The notes: generated by a model not told the origin, from the letters alone. 45,751 bases of DNA from Pectinatus sp. (GCA_020025135.1 JAHHSQ010000008.1:1-45751), one strand, 5' to 3'. Positions 31,320 to 40,366 are shown, numbered from the stretch's first letter. Made by a program: numbers and translations.

Positions 31320-31643
31320 TTGAAATTAAACGTAAGAAAAGATGATACCGTTATCGTATTGTCTGGTAAAGATAAAGGTAAGCAAGGTAAAGTTTTGGCT
31401 GCTTTGCCAAAGAAAAGCAAGCTTATCGTAGAAGGCGTTAACAAGATTAAACGTCATACAAAACCTAGCCAAAAAGCTCCGCAGGGTGGCATCATCACCA
31501 AAGAAGCTCCGTTGGCAGCTTGCAAAGTTATGGTTGTATGTCCTGCTTGCTCCAAACCTACTCGTGTTGCTAAAAAAGAAGTGAATGGTAAAATGGTACG
31601 CGTTTGCAAAAAATGCGGAGAACCTTTGGACCAGCACAAGTAA
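31320..31643 (+). CDS. rplX: 50S ribosomal protein L24
   Basis: 107 residues, TTG start. KOW motif VIVLSGKDKGKQGKVL at the N-terminus; the C-terminus carries two CxxC pairs (VCPACSKP, VCKKCGE), the zinc-ribbon form of L24. Confidence 0.97.
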   Translation: MKLNVRKDDTVIVLSGKDKGKQGKVLAALPKKSKLIVEGVNKIKRHTKPSQKAPQGGIITKEAPLAACKVMVVCPACSKPTRVAKKEVNGKMVRVCKKCGEPLDQHK

Positions 31644-31664
31644 TTCAGAAAGGAGGCAGCATTG

Positions 31665-32204
31665 GTGGATAGATTACAAGAAAAATATGTAAAAGAAGTA
31701 ATCCCTGCATTAAAAGAAAAGTTCAACTATAAGAACGTAATGCAGTTACCTAAATTAGATAAGATTATCATCAATATGGGATTGAGCGATGATGTCGGCA
31801 ATTCTAAAGCTTTGGATGCAGCAGTTGCTGATTTGACGCTTATTTCTGGCCAGAAACCAGTTTTGACAAGAGCTAAAAAATCTTTAGCAGCTTGGAAATT
31901 GCGTGAAGGGATGCCTATGGGATGTAAGGTAACTTTGCGCGGAGTTCGCATGTATCAATTCTTAGATAAATTCATCAATATCGCTTTGCCACGCATGCGT
32001 GATTTCCGTGGTATCAGTAGCGATGCATTTGATGGAAGAGGAAACTATTCCATCGGTTTAAAAGAACAGTTAATTTTCCCGGAAATTGACTATGATAAAG
32101 TAGATAAAATTCGCGGAATGAATATTGCAGTAGTAACAACGGCAAACACAGATGAAGAGGCCAAAGAACTTCTCCGCCTTTTGGGAATGCCGTTCAAAGC
32201 ATAA
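31665..32204 (+). CDS. rplE: 50S ribosomal protein L5
   Basis: 179 residues from GTG 31665 (a TTG directly before it is an alternative). Binds 5S rRNA in the central protuberance. KIIINMGLSDDVGN, GQKPVLTRAKKSLAAWKLREG and GRGNYSIGLKEQ are conserved. Confidence 0.96.
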   Translation: MDRLQEKYVKEVIPALKEKFNYKNVMQLPKLDKIIINMGLSDDVGNSKALDAAVADLTLISGQKPVLTRAKKSLAAWKLREGMPMGCKVTLRGVRMYQFLDKFINIALPRMRDFRGISSDAFDGRGNYSIGLKEQLIFPEIDYDKVDKIRGMNIAVVTTANTDEEAKELLRLLGMPFKA

Positions 32205-32224
32205 AAGAGGAGGTAAGTTTTTAG

Positions 32225-32410
32225 ATGGCAAAAAAATCCATGATTGAAAAATGGAAAAGAACACCTAAGTTTGAAGTTCGTCAACATAACAGATGTAAAA
32301 TTTGTGGTCGTCCACATGCTTATATGCGTAAATTTGAAATGTGCCGTATTTGCTTTAGAGAACAAAGCTATAAAGGCGCAATTCCTGGAATAACAAAATC
32401 CAGTTGGTAA
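32225..32410 (+). CDS. rpsN: 30S ribosomal protein S14, zinc type
   Basis: 61-residue short S14 with two CxxC pairs (RCKICGRP, MCRICFRE), the zinc-binding type Z. This type is common in Bacillota. Confidence 0.97.
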   Translation: MAKKSMIEKWKRTPKFEVRQHNRCKICGRPHAYMRKFEMCRICFREQSYKGAIPGITKSSW

Positions 32411-32437
32411 GATAGAAAGAAAGGAGGATATCGATTT

Positions 32438-32836
32438 ATGGGAATGACTGATCCGATTGCAGATATGCTAACACGTTTGCGCAATGCAAACTCCGTTTTA
32501 CATGACAAAGTTGAAATTCCTGGTTCTAATATAAAGAAAGCGATTGCCGGTGTATTGAAAGAAGAGGGCTTTATTAAAGACTATTCTTTCATCAAAGATG
32601 ATAAACAGGGTGTCTTGGTTATCAACTTGAAATATGGTCCTAATGACGAAAAAGTAATCACCGGATTGAAGCGTGTTTCTCGCCCAGGCTTGCGTGCCTA
32701 TGCGAAGAAAGACCAGTTGCCACGCGTTTTGGGAGGACTTGGTATCGCTATAATCTCTACTTCTAAGGGAATTATGAGTGATAAACAAGCTCGCCGTGAA
32801 GGCGTTGGTGGCGAAGTACTCGCTTACGTATGGTAA
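32438..32836 (+). CDS. rpsH: 30S ribosomal protein S8
   Basis: 132 residues. MTDPIADMLTRLRNAN start and GLGIAIISTSKGIMSDKQAR end. Primary 16S rRNA binder; in E. coli it represses the spc operon. Confidence 0.97.
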   Translation: MGMTDPIADMLTRLRNANSVLHDKVEIPGSNIKKAIAGVLKEEGFIKDYSFIKDDKQGVLVINLKYGPNDEKVITGLKRVSRPGLRAYAKKDQLPRVLGGLGIAIISTSKGIMSDKQARREGVGGEVLAYVW

Positions 32837-32859
32837 TTTAAGAACTAGGAGGTGTCGAT

Positions 32860-33411
32860 ATGTCAAGAATAGGAAGAGCACCGATTGATGTTCCAAAGAC
32901 AGTTACAGTGACCGTTGACGGAAGCAATCATGTGGTAGTCAAAGGACCAAAAGGAACACTCTCTCGTGCATTCAATAAAGATATGAAAATAACAATCGAA
33001 GATGGCGTTTTGACCGTTGAACGTCCTTCCGATGATAAAGAACATAGAGCATTACACGGTTTAACTCGTGCCTTATTGCACAATATGGTAGTGGGTGTTA
33101 CCGATGGATTTAAAAAAGTATTGGAAATTAATGGCGTTGGTTACAGAGCAGCACAGAAGGGCAAAGGTATTACCTTGTCTTTAGGTTTCTCTCATCCAGT
33201 GCAGGTTGAACCACCAGAAGGAATTACTTTTGAAGTGCCAGCAGCTAATAAAATCGTTGTTTCCGGTTTGAGCAAGGAATTGGTCGGTGAAGTTGCTGCG
33301 CAGATTCGCAGATATAGACAACCAGAACCTTACAAAGGAAAGGGTATTAAGTACGAAGGCGAACATATCCGCCGTAAGGTAGGTAAAGCCGGCGCGAAAG
33401 CGGCTAAATAA
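32860..33411 (+). CDS. rplF: 50S ribosomal protein L6
   Basis: 183 residues, two L6 folds. SRIGRAPIDVP start; the second half ends with RQPEPYKGKGIKYEGEHIRRK and a short basic tail. Confidence 0.97.
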   Translation: MSRIGRAPIDVPKTVTVTVDGSNHVVVKGPKGTLSRAFNKDMKITIEDGVLTVERPSDDKEHRALHGLTRALLHNMVVGVTDGFKKVLEINGVGYRAAQKGKGITLSLGFSHPVQVEPPEGITFEVPAANKIVVSGLSKELVGEVAAQIRRYRQPEPYKGKGIKYEGEHIRRKVGKAGAKAAK

Positions 33412-33434
33412 TTCAGGAGAAAGGAGCAGTTAAC

Positions 33435-33794
33435 TTGATTAAGAAACAGGACAAGAATCAAGCTCGTCAGAAACGTCATTTGCGTTTGCGCAGCCATGTA
33501 ATTGGCACTGCAGAAAGACCTCGTTTGAATGTTTTTCGCAGCTTGAGTAATATTTATGCCCAAATCATCGATGATAACAAAGGAGTTACCCTCGTATCTG
33601 CAAGTAGCCAAGATAAAGGTTTTGAACAGTATGGCGGTAATATTGCAGCAGCAAAAGCTATTGGCGAAGCTGTAGCGAAAAAAGCCTTAGAAAAAGGCAT
33701 TAAAGAAGTAGTGTTTGACCGCGGTGGTTATGTTTATCATGGCCGTGTGGCAGCTTTAGCAGATGCTGCTCGTGCAGCAGGACTGAAGTTCTAA
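33435..33794 (+). CDS. rplR: 50S ribosomal protein L18
   Basis: 119 residues, TTG start. RLRSHVIGTAERPRLNVFRS and VVFDRGGYVYHGRVAALADAAR are the 5S rRNA-binding signature. Confidence 0.97.
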   Translation: MIKKQDKNQARQKRHLRLRSHVIGTAERPRLNVFRSLSNIYAQIIDDNKGVTLVSASSQDKGFEQYGGNIAAAKAIGEAVAKKALEKGIKEVVFDRGGYVYHGRVAALADAARAAGLKF

Positions 33795-33817
33795 TTTCAG
33801 GAAGAGGAGGTTAATTG

Positions 33818-34318
33818 ATGTCCAGAATAGATGCGAACAAATTGGAATTAAAAGAAAAAGTAGTATATATCAATCGCGTAGCTAAAGTAGTTAAAGGCGG
33901 ACGCCGCTTTTCCTTTAGTGCTTTAGTCGTTGTTGGCGACGGACAAGGCCATGTTGGTTCTGGTCTTGGCAAAGCAGCAGAAGTGCCAGAAGCTATTAGA
34001 AAAGGCATTGAAGATGCTAAAAAGAACATCATTGAAGTTTCTTTGAAAGAACAGAGTATCCCTCATCAGGTTATCGGCGTATTTGGAGCAGGTAAGGTTT
34101 TATTGAAGCCGGCTTCTAAAGGTACTGGCGTTATCGCTGGTGGCCCAGCTCGTGCCGTCTTAGAATTGTGTGGTATCTCTGATATTTTGACAAAATCTTT
34201 GGGTTCTTCCAATCCTAATAATATGGTACGCGCTACCTTGAAAGGTTTGGAACAGCTAAAGAACGCTGAAACAGTTGCTAAACTTCGCGGTGTTGCCGTA
34301 GAAAAACTTTTGGGTTAA
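33818..34318 (+). CDS. rpsE: 30S ribosomal protein S5
   Basis: 166 residues from ATG 33818. The RNA-binding KEKVVYINRVAKVVKGGRRF and the GKAAEVPEAIRKGIEDAKKN segments are conserved. The S4-S5 interface region shows no obvious oddity. Confidence 0.97.
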   Translation: MSRIDANKLELKEKVVYINRVAKVVKGGRRFSFSALVVVGDGQGHVGSGLGKAAEVPEAIRKGIEDAKKNIIEVSLKEQSIPHQVIGVFGAGKVLLKPASKGTGVIAGGPARAVLELCGISDILTKSLGSSNPNNMVRATLKGLEQLKNAETVAKLRGVAVEKLLG

Positions 34319-34333
34319 GGAGGATTTTGGAGA

Positions 34334-34513
34334 ATGGCAAAATTGAAAGTAACTTTAACCCGCAGTCTTATCGGTCGTCCGCAAGACCAAAAGGACACTG
34401 TAAGAGCGTTAGGTTTAAGAAAAACTAATTCCGTAGTAGAAAAGGAAGATAATCCTGCTATTCGCGGTATGCTCCATAAAGTCGAACATCTTGTAAAAGT
34501 AGAAGAAATATAA
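34334..34513 (+). CDS. rpmD: 50S ribosomal protein L30
   Basis: 59-residue short gene: AKLKVTLTRSLIGRPQDQK, VRALGLRKTNS. It starts at ATG 34334, 15 bases after rpsE with GGAGG between, and ends in TAA 34511-34513. Normal length for bacterial L30. Confidence 0.96.
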   Translation: MAKLKVTLTRSLIGRPQDQKDTVRALGLRKTNSVVEKEDNPAIRGMLHKVEHLVKVEEI

Positions 34514-34530
34514 TAGGAGGTGCCAATAGC

Positions 34531-34971
34531 ATGAAGTTACATGAATTAAAACCAGCTGAAGGCTCCAAGAAAAAACGTATTCGCGTTGGTCGCGGTTTGG
34601 GCTCTGGTCTTGGAAAAACCTCCGGTCGCGGTCATAAAGGTCAGAAGGCTAGAACCGGTGGTGGCGTTCGTACCGGCTTTGAAGGCGGACAGATGCCATT
34701 ATACCGCAGATTGCCGAAACGCGGTTTTACCAATATCTTTGCTAAAGAATATGCCGAAGTAAATGTTGGCTTGTTAGAACGTTTTGAAGATGGCGCTGTT
34801 GTCGATGCGGTTTCCTTAATTGAAGCAGGCGTATTGAAAAACGTCCGTGATGGCATTCGCATCTTGGGCAATGGTGAACTTACCAAGAAACTGACGGTCA
34901 AAGCACAGGGTTTCAGTAAAGGTGCTAAAGCAAAAATTGAAGCAGCAGGCGGGCAAGTTGAGGTGATTTAA
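34531..34971 (+). CDS. rplO: 50S ribosomal protein L15
   Basis: 146 residues. MKLHELKPAEGSKKKRIRVG, then a Gly-rich RNA-binding stretch (GRGHKGQKAR) and EGGQMPLYRRLPKRGF. The stop directly abuts the secY TTG. Confidence 0.97.
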   Translation: MKLHELKPAEGSKKKRIRVGRGLGSGLGKTSGRGHKGQKARTGGGVRTGFEGGQMPLYRRLPKRGFTNIFAKEYAEVNVGLLERFEDGAVVDAVSLIEAGVLKNVRDGIRILGNGELTKKLTVKAQGFSKGAKAKIEAAGGQVEVI

Positions 34972-36228
34972 TTGCTCTCAGCTCTCGGAAATATCTTTAA
35001 GGTTCCCGAATTAAGGCAAAAGGTTATTTTTACCTTGATTATGTTTGCCGTATTTAGGCTGGGGACTCATATCCCAGTTCCGGGAGTAAATCCAGCTGCT
35101 CTCTCGAGTCTTTTCAATAATGGAAATTTATTTGGCTTGCTCGACCTGTTTTCAGGTGGTGCGCTAAGTAAATTTTCCATTTTTGCCATGAGTATAACCC
35201 CGTACATCAACGCTTCTATCATTTTGCAACTCTTGGCTGTCGTCGTTCCTACTTTGGAACAGTGGTCTAAAGAAGGAGCAGAAGGGCAGAAGAAGACGAC
35301 CAAATTGACACGGTATATAACTGTGGGGTTAGCTTTTTTACAGGGTATTGGTATGGCAGTAGGATTAAAAGCCGCAATTGTCAATCCTAATATTTTTTCC
35401 ATTATCATCATTGCTATAACATTGACGGCAGGAACAGTTTTTCTGATGTGGGTCGGTGAACAGATTACTGCTCATGGGATAGGAAATGGTATTTCGCTGA
35501 TTATTTTTGCTGGTATAGTGGCTGCTTTACCAAATGCCTTAACTACAATTTATCGTTATGTACAGGCCGGGACCATCAGTTATTTTGATGTCTTCTTGTT
35601 TTTTGTCATCGCCTTGGCGATGATTGTGTTTGTTATCTTTATTCAACAGGGAGAACGTCGTATCCCGATTACGTACACCAAGAAGGTAGTTGGCAATAAA
35701 ACTTATGGTGGTAATTCATCGCATTTACCTTTGAAAGTCAATCAAGCGGGTGTTATTCCGATTATCTTTGCTTCATCGTTACTGATGTTTCCAGCGACTA
35801 TTGGCCAGTTCGTACATACTGGCTGGTTGAAAACGATTTCGGAATACTTTGCTTGGGGAACTCTTTCCAACTCAATAATGTATGTAGTTTTGATAATTTT
35901 CTTTACTTATTTTTATACTGCTGTTACACTTAAAATACCGGAATTAGCGGATAATTTGAAGAAATACGGTGGCTTTATCCCCGGGATTCGTCCTGGTCAG
36001 GATACGGCCAATTACATTGACGCCATTATGACGAGAATTACCTTGGCAGGCGCTATATTTCTTGCGTTTATCGCTATTTTGCCATCTATTATCGCTTACG
36101 CTACGCATATTGAAGGGGTATATTTCGGTGGTACAGCGTTGCTCATCGTGGTGGGAGTTGCACTGGATACGATGAAGCAAATTGAATCTATGGTAGTCAT
36201 GAGAAACTACGAAGGTTTTATGAAATAA
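34972..36228 (+). CDS. secY: Preprotein translocase subunit SecY
   Basis: 418-residue channel subunit of the Sec translocon with ten membrane helices; TTG start at 34972 directly after the rplO stop. FRLGTHIPVPGVNP (plug region), MSITPYINASIILQLL, TAHGIGNGISLIIFAG and the C-terminal cytoplasmic GGFIPGIRPGQDTANYI are all present. Standard spc location. Confidence 0.97.
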   Translation: MLSALGNIFKVPELRQKVIFTLIMFAVFRLGTHIPVPGVNPAALSSLFNNGNLFGLLDLFSGGALSKFSIFAMSITPYINASIILQLLAVVVPTLEQWSKEGAEGQKKTTKLTRYITVGLAFLQGIGMAVGLKAAIVNPNIFSIIIIAITLTAGTVFLMWVGEQITAHGIGNGISLIIFAGIVAALPNALTTIYRYVQAGTISYFDVFLFFVIALAMIVFVIFIQQGERRIPITYTKKVVGNKTYGGNSSHLPLKVNQAGVIPIIFASSLLMFPATIGQFVHTGWLKTISEYFAWGTLSNSIMYVVLIIFFTYFYTAVTLKIPELADNLKKYGGFIPGIRPGQDTANYIDAIMTRITLAGAIFLAFIAILPSIIAYATHIEGVYFGGTALLIVVGVALDTMKQIESMVVMRNYEGFMK

Positions 36229-36238
36229 GGAGTAGAAG

Positions 36239-36880
36239 ATGCATATTTTATTAATGGGCCCTCCTGGAGCAGGAAAAGGCACGCAAGCGGAAAGATTAGT
36301 AAAGGAATTCGGCATAGCACATATTTCGACCGGCGATATGTTTCGTGCTGCTGTCAAAGAAGGTACGGAACTTGGCAAAAAAGCACAGGCATGTATGCAA
36401 GCAGGTCAATTAGTGCCAGATGATGTTACCATTGGGATTGTAAGAGAGCGTCTCAGCAAAGACGACTGCAAAAAAGGATTTATTCTCGATGGCTTTCCAC
36501 GTACTGTGGAACAGGCTGAAGCATTGGATAACATCTTGAGAGAGTTGCATTTAAGTTTAAAGGCAGCTGTTAATATAGATGTTCCGGAAGAATTGTTAAT
36601 TGAAAGAGCTGTCGGCAGAAGAATTTGTAAGAAATGCGGCAGCACTTATAATATAAAATTTAAAAAACCAGTACATGAAGGCATTTGCGATGTCTGTGGC
36701 GGAGAACTCTATCAACGCGCAGATGATAGCGAAGCTACAATGAAGAATCGTCTCGCTGTTTTCCACAAACAGACAGAACCGCTTATCGCTTACTATCAGA
36801 ACAACGGTTTATACAAAAAAATTGACGGTACAAAATCCGTCGATGCAGTATTTGATGAAATCAAAGCTGCTTTGCAATAG
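36239..36880 (+). CDS. adk: Adenylate kinase, zinc-lid form
   Basis: 213 residues, converts ATP + AMP to two ADP. P-loop GPPGAGKGTQAE at residue 7, NMP-binding ISTGDMFRAAV, GFPRTVEQAE. The LID has two CxxC pairs (CKKCGSTYN, CDVCGGELY), the zinc-binding long form. It lies 10 bases after secY. Confidence 0.97.
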   Translation: MHILLMGPPGAGKGTQAERLVKEFGIAHISTGDMFRAAVKEGTELGKKAQACMQAGQLVPDDVTIGIVRERLSKDDCKKGFILDGFPRTVEQAEALDNILRELHLSLKAAVNIDVPEELLIERAVGRRICKKCGSTYNIKFKKPVHEGICDVCGGELYQRADDSEATMKNRLAVFHKQTEPLIAYYQNNGLYKKIDGTKSVDAVFDEIKAALQ

Positions 36881-37046
36881 GTTGAACACTTTGGTTAGAA
36901 CTTTTCTCACCTATAGTGGCAACCACTATGTTTCGCCCTTGCCTTCACCTTCCAGAGAGGCTTTTCGCTCATCTTAACGGGGAGAAGCTTTGTGACAGGT
37001 TCTGGTTTGCAAACAGTGATTAGATGATGAAAAAAGGAGCTGCTGT
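36881..37046 (+). other. Folded spacer where map is expected
   Basis: 166 bases between adk and infA hold ATAGTGG-CAA-CCACTAT (36913-36929) and GGCTTTTC pairing with GAGAAGCTT further on. No ORF of methionine aminopeptidase is left. No T-run makes it a clear terminator. Confidence 0.5.
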
Positions 37047-37265
37047 ATGTCAAAACAAGATGTAATTGAAGTGGAAGGTAAGGTTCTCGAAGCATTGCCG
37101 AACGCGATGTTTAAGGTAGAACTGGAAAATGGTCATGTCGTTTTAGCTCATGTATCTGGCAAGATACGCATGAATTTTATTCGTATTCTGCCAGGTGATA
37201 AGGTTACAATCGAACTGACACCGTATGATTTGACAAGAGGCCGCATCACGTATCGTTTTAAATAA
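37047..37265 (+). CDS. infA: Translation initiation factor IF-1
   Basis: 72-residue OB-fold factor: KQDVIEVEGKVLEALPNAMF, LAHVSGKIRMNFIRILPGDKV, LTRGRITYR. AAAAAGGAG precedes the ATG. Confidence 0.97.
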   Translation: MSKQDVIEVEGKVLEALPNAMFKVELENGHVVLAHVSGKIRMNFIRILPGDKVTIELTPYDLTRGRITYRFK

Positions 37266-37306
37266 CGGCCTCGGTAGAGGAAAGATTGCTGAAAGGAGTA
37301 ATCGCT

Positions 37307-37420
37307 ATGAAAGTACGACCATCAGTAAAACGTATGTGTGAAAAATGCAAGTTAATTAAACGCAAGGGTCGCGTTATGGTCATTTGCGAAAACCCTAAAC
37401 ATAAACAAAGACAAGGTTAA
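37307..37420 (+). CDS. rpmJ: 50S ribosomal protein L36
   Basis: 37 residues: MKVRPSVKRMCEKCKLIKRK, VICENPKHKQRQG, with the CxxC..C..H zinc ligands. It starts at ATG 37307 after GAAAGGAG and is too short for many gene finders. Confidence 0.97.
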   Translation: MKVRPSVKRMCEKCKLIKRKGRVMVICENPKHKQRQG

Positions 37421-37438
37421 TAGGAGGTGTGTTAGTAT

Positions 37439-37813
37439 ATGGCACGTATTGCCGGTGTAGATTTACCACGTGATAAACGTATTGAAATTGCGTTGACATA
37501 TATTTATGGCATTGGTTTGAAAACTTCGCGCGATATTTTAGCAGCAACAGGTATCAACCCAGATACTCGCGAACGCGATTTGACGGAAGATGAAGTTGCT
37601 AAAATCCGCGAAATTATTGAAAAAGATTATGTAGTTGAAGGGGATTTGCGTCGCGAAGTTTCTCTCAACATTAAACGTCTCGTAGAAATTGGTTGCTATC
37701 GTGGCAGAAGACATCGTCTTGGATTGCCTGTTAGAGGCCAGAACACTAAAAATAATGCTCGCACCAGAAAAGGTCCGAAAAAGACTATTATGGGCAAGAA
37801 GAAAGAAGCATAA
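37439..37813 (+). CDS. rpsM: 30S ribosomal protein S13
   Basis: 124 residues: ARIAGVDLPRDKRIEIALTYIYGIG, the helix-two-turn-helix, and C-terminal GLPVRGQNTKNNARTRKGP reaching the P site. Confidence 0.97.
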   Translation: MARIAGVDLPRDKRIEIALTYIYGIGLKTSRDILAATGINPDTRERDLTEDEVAKIREIIEKDYVVEGDLRREVSLNIKRLVEIGCYRGRRHRLGLPVRGQNTKNNARTRKGPKKTIMGKKKEA

Positions 37814-37825
37814 GGAGGAGTCGAA

Positions 37826-38215
37826 TTGGCAGTTAGTAAATCTCGTCCAAAGAGAAGAGAACGTAAGAATATCGAATATGGCGTAGCACATATTCGCTCT
37901 ACTTTTAACAATACAATCATTACCATCACTGACAAGAACGGCAACGCTCTTTCTTGGGCTAGTGCTGGTGGTCTTGGTTTCCGTGGTTCCAGAAAAAGCA
38001 CACCTTTTGCTGCCCAGATGGCATCTGAAGTGGCAGCTAAAGCCGCTATGGAACATGGTTTGAAACAAGTGGAAGTTTATGTAAAGGGACCAGGAGCAGG
38101 TCGCGAAGCTGCTATCCGTTCTTTACAGGCAACAGGTTTAGAAGTAAATATTATTAAAGATGTTACTCCTGTTCCTCACAATGGTTGCCGTCCACCGAAA
38201 CGTAGAAGAGTATAA
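37826..38215 (+). CDS. rpsK: 30S ribosomal protein S11
   Basis: 129 residues, TTG start. VAHIRSTFNNTIITITD, SAGGLGFRGSRKSTPFAAQ and the end PHNGCRPPKRRRV are canonical platform S11. Confidence 0.97.
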   Translation: MAVSKSRPKRRERKNIEYGVAHIRSTFNNTIITITDKNGNALSWASAGGLGFRGSRKSTPFAAQMASEVAAKAAMEHGLKQVEVYVKGPGAGREAAIRSLQATGLEVNIIKDVTPVPHNGCRPPKRRRV

Positions 38216-38234
38216 TAGGAGGGGAGATATATAA

Positions 38235-38822
38235 ATGGCATTAGATAAAGTAGCATCTTTGAAAAGATGCCGTGCTTTAGGCATTGAACCGGCTGTCGTT
38301 GGTTTGGGCAAAAAATCCAAACGCCAACCACGTCGCGGTGGTCGTAAATTAAGCGAATATGGTATGCAGCTTAGAGAAAAACAAAAAGCTAAATTCATTT
38401 ATGGCGTTTTAGAAAGACAATTCCGTCATTATTATGATAGAGCGAAAAAGATGGAAGGCATCACAGGCGAAAACTTGTTGATTTTGTTGGAAAGACGTTT
38501 AGACAATGTTGTTTTCCGCTTGGGTATCGCAAGTACTCGCCGTCAGGCTCGCCAAATGGTAAGCCATGGCCACATCACTGTAAATGGCAAAACTGTAAAT
38601 ATTCCATCTGCTTTAGTAAAAGTAAACGATGTCATCAGTGTTAAAGAAAATAGCCGTAGCAATGTTTTGTTCAAGGGCATCGCAGAAGCTGGTAATAGCC
38701 TAAATGTTCCAGCATGGCTCAGTGCTACCGAACTCGGTGGAACTGTAACCAGATTCCCAGCTCGCGATGAAATTGATGTTCCTGTTGAAGAACAAGCTAT
38801 CGTTGAATTGTACTCCAAATAA
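38235..38822 (+). CDS. rpsD: 30S ribosomal protein S4
   Basis: 195 residues, Cys-poor N-terminus (no zinc knuckle), then LERRLDNVVFRLGIASTRRQARQMVSHGHITVNG, the S4 RNA-binding domain. It lies between rpsK and rpoA as usual, followed by a hairpin. Confidence 0.97.
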   Translation: MALDKVASLKRCRALGIEPAVVGLGKKSKRQPRRGGRKLSEYGMQLREKQKAKFIYGVLERQFRHYYDRAKKMEGITGENLLILLERRLDNVVFRLGIASTRRQARQMVSHGHITVNGKTVNIPSALVKVNDVISVKENSRSNVLFKGIAEAGNSLNVPAWLSATELGGTVTRFPARDEIDVPVEEQAIVELYSK

Positions 38823-38823
38823 T

Positions 38824-38850
38824 GACTGCTCCCTTAGGGGAGTGGTTTTG
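38824..38850 (+). terminator. Hairpin between rpsD and rpoA (attenuator-like)
   Basis: ACTGCTCCC and GGGAGTGGT pair (two G-U pairs) and are followed by TTTTGTTG. Partial termination could set the rpoA level against ribosomal proteins. The remaining 160 bases to rpoA hold no supported gene. Confidence 0.45.
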
Positions 38851-39011
38851 TTGATAAAACGGGAAATTTCTGCTGTATGGGAGTACATGGGAAATTTAGC
38901 GTTTGCTCATAAAAAGGCGAATATGAATAAAACAAGAAAGGAAAAACTATTTTGCTGCTGTTTACGGTTTTCATACTGTGAATTTGTCTCCAAAATAGCA
39001 GGGGAATGTAG

Positions 39012-39971
39012 ATGATAGAAATCCAGAAGCCGAAGATTGAAATCGTTACCATAAGTGATGACCAGAAGTATGGTAAGTTCGTCTGTGAACCATTGGAAAG
39101 AGGCTACGGTACTACGTTAGGAAATTCTTTGCGTCGTATTCTCTTATCTTCCTTGCCCGGAGCAGCTATTACCTCTATCAAAATCGATGGCGTATTGCAT
39201 GAGTTTTCGGTCATTGAGGGTGTACGAGATGATGTCACTAATATCATCTTGAATCTAAAGAATTTGTGCATAAAAATGCATGATGATGAACCGCATACGG
39301 TTAGAATTGATGTACAAGGGGAAAGAGAAGTGACCGCAGCTGACATTCAGTTGGATGCTGGTTTGGAAATTCTTAACCCAGAATTGCACATTGCAACTTT
39401 AGATGAAACCGGCTCTTTAAGAATGGAAATGGTTGTAGAACGTGGGCGTGGCTACGTGCCAGCAGATAAAAATAAGAAACCTGACCAACCTATCGGCGTG
39501 ATTCCTATTGATTCCATTTTCTCCCCTATCCAAAGAGTTAATTATACAGTAACAGATACGCGTGTAGGTAATGTTACCGATTACGACAAGTTGACGATGG
39601 AAGTTTGGACAGACGGTTCTATTCGACCAGAAGAAGCTTTGAGTAAATCAGCAGGCACTCTTATTGCTCATTTTAAATTGTTCCAGACGATGGCTGGCGA
39701 TTTAGAAGATGGCAAAGAAGAAAAGAGTCCATTCTTGGAAAAAGAAGTTGATGAAACTGACAAGGTTTTGGACATGACTATCGAAGATTTAGATTTATCT
39801 GTTCGCTCGTATAATTGTTTGAAACGTGCAGACATACTGACCGTAGCTGACTTGGTGCAAAAATCAGAGGAAGATATGATGAAGGTCAGAAACTTAGGCC
39901 GTAAGTCATTGGATGAAGTAGAAAATAAATTGAGAGAATTAGGACTTTCTCTTGCACATAACGAAGAATAG
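39012..39971 (+). CDS. rpoA: RNA polymerase subunit alpha
   Basis: 319 residues. The N-terminal dimerisation domain (FVCEPLERGYGTTLGNSLRRILLSS) and C-terminal domain (DLDLSVRSYNCLKRADI, RNLGRKSLDEV) are complete. AGGGGAATG precedes ATG 39012. Confidence 0.97.
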   Translation: MIEIQKPKIEIVTISDDQKYGKFVCEPLERGYGTTLGNSLRRILLSSLPGAAITSIKIDGVLHEFSVIEGVRDDVTNIILNLKNLCIKMHDDEPHTVRIDVQGEREVTAADIQLDAGLEILNPELHIATLDETGSLRMEMVVERGRGYVPADKNKKPDQPIGVIPIDSIFSPIQRVNYTVTDTRVGNVTDYDKLTMEVWTDGSIRPEEALSKSAGTLIAHFKLFQTMAGDLEDGKEEKSPFLEKEVDETDKVLDMTIEDLDLSVRSYNCLKRADILTVADLVQKSEEDMMKVRNLGRKSLDEVENKLRELGLSLAHNEE

Positions 39972-39982
39972 GAGGAGAAAAA

Positions 39983-40324
39983 TTGACATATAGAAAATTA
40001 GGACGTGATAGCGGAGCTCGCCGTGCTCTTTTCCGCACCGTTATTACGGCATTGTTGAAACATGAACGCATTGAAACCACTGAAGCTAAAGCAAAAGAAA
40101 TCAGCGGTTTAGCTGAAAAGATGATTACTTTGGCAAAACGTAACGATTTGCATGCTCGTCGTCAAATTGCAGCGGATTTGTTGGATAAAGAAATTGTTCA
40201 GAAACTTTTTGCTGAAATTGCTCCGAGATATGCAGAACGTAAAGGTGGCTATACTCGTATCATGAAGTTAGGGCCTCGTCGTGGCGACGCTGCTCCAATG
40301 GTCATTTTGGAATTAGTAAAATAA
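39983..40324 (+). CDS. rplQ: 50S ribosomal protein L17
   Basis: 113 residues, TTG start after AGGAGGAG. YRKLGRDSGARRALFRTVITALL and RKGGYTRIMKLGPRRGDAAPM are typical. Last gene of the superoperon. Confidence 0.97.
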   Translation: MTYRKLGRDSGARRALFRTVITALLKHERIETTEAKAKEISGLAEKMITLAKRNDLHARRQIAADLLDKEIVQKLFAEIAPRYAERKGGYTRIMKLGPRRGDAAPMVILELVK

Positions 40325-40333
40325 TTTTGTCCC

Positions 40334-40366
40334 AAAATAGGATAGGTTGTCTATCCTATTTTTTTA
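40334..40366 (+). terminator. Terminator of the ribosomal superoperon
   Basis: AAAATAGGATAG (40334-40345) and CTATCCTATTTT (40351-40362) form a 12-bp stem followed by more T. Confidence 0.93.

Noticed and set aside
38767..39015. Plus-strand frame spanning the rpsD end and the rpoA leader
   Set aside because: It starts inside rpsD in another frame without a ribosome-binding site and crosses an attenuator-like hairpin.
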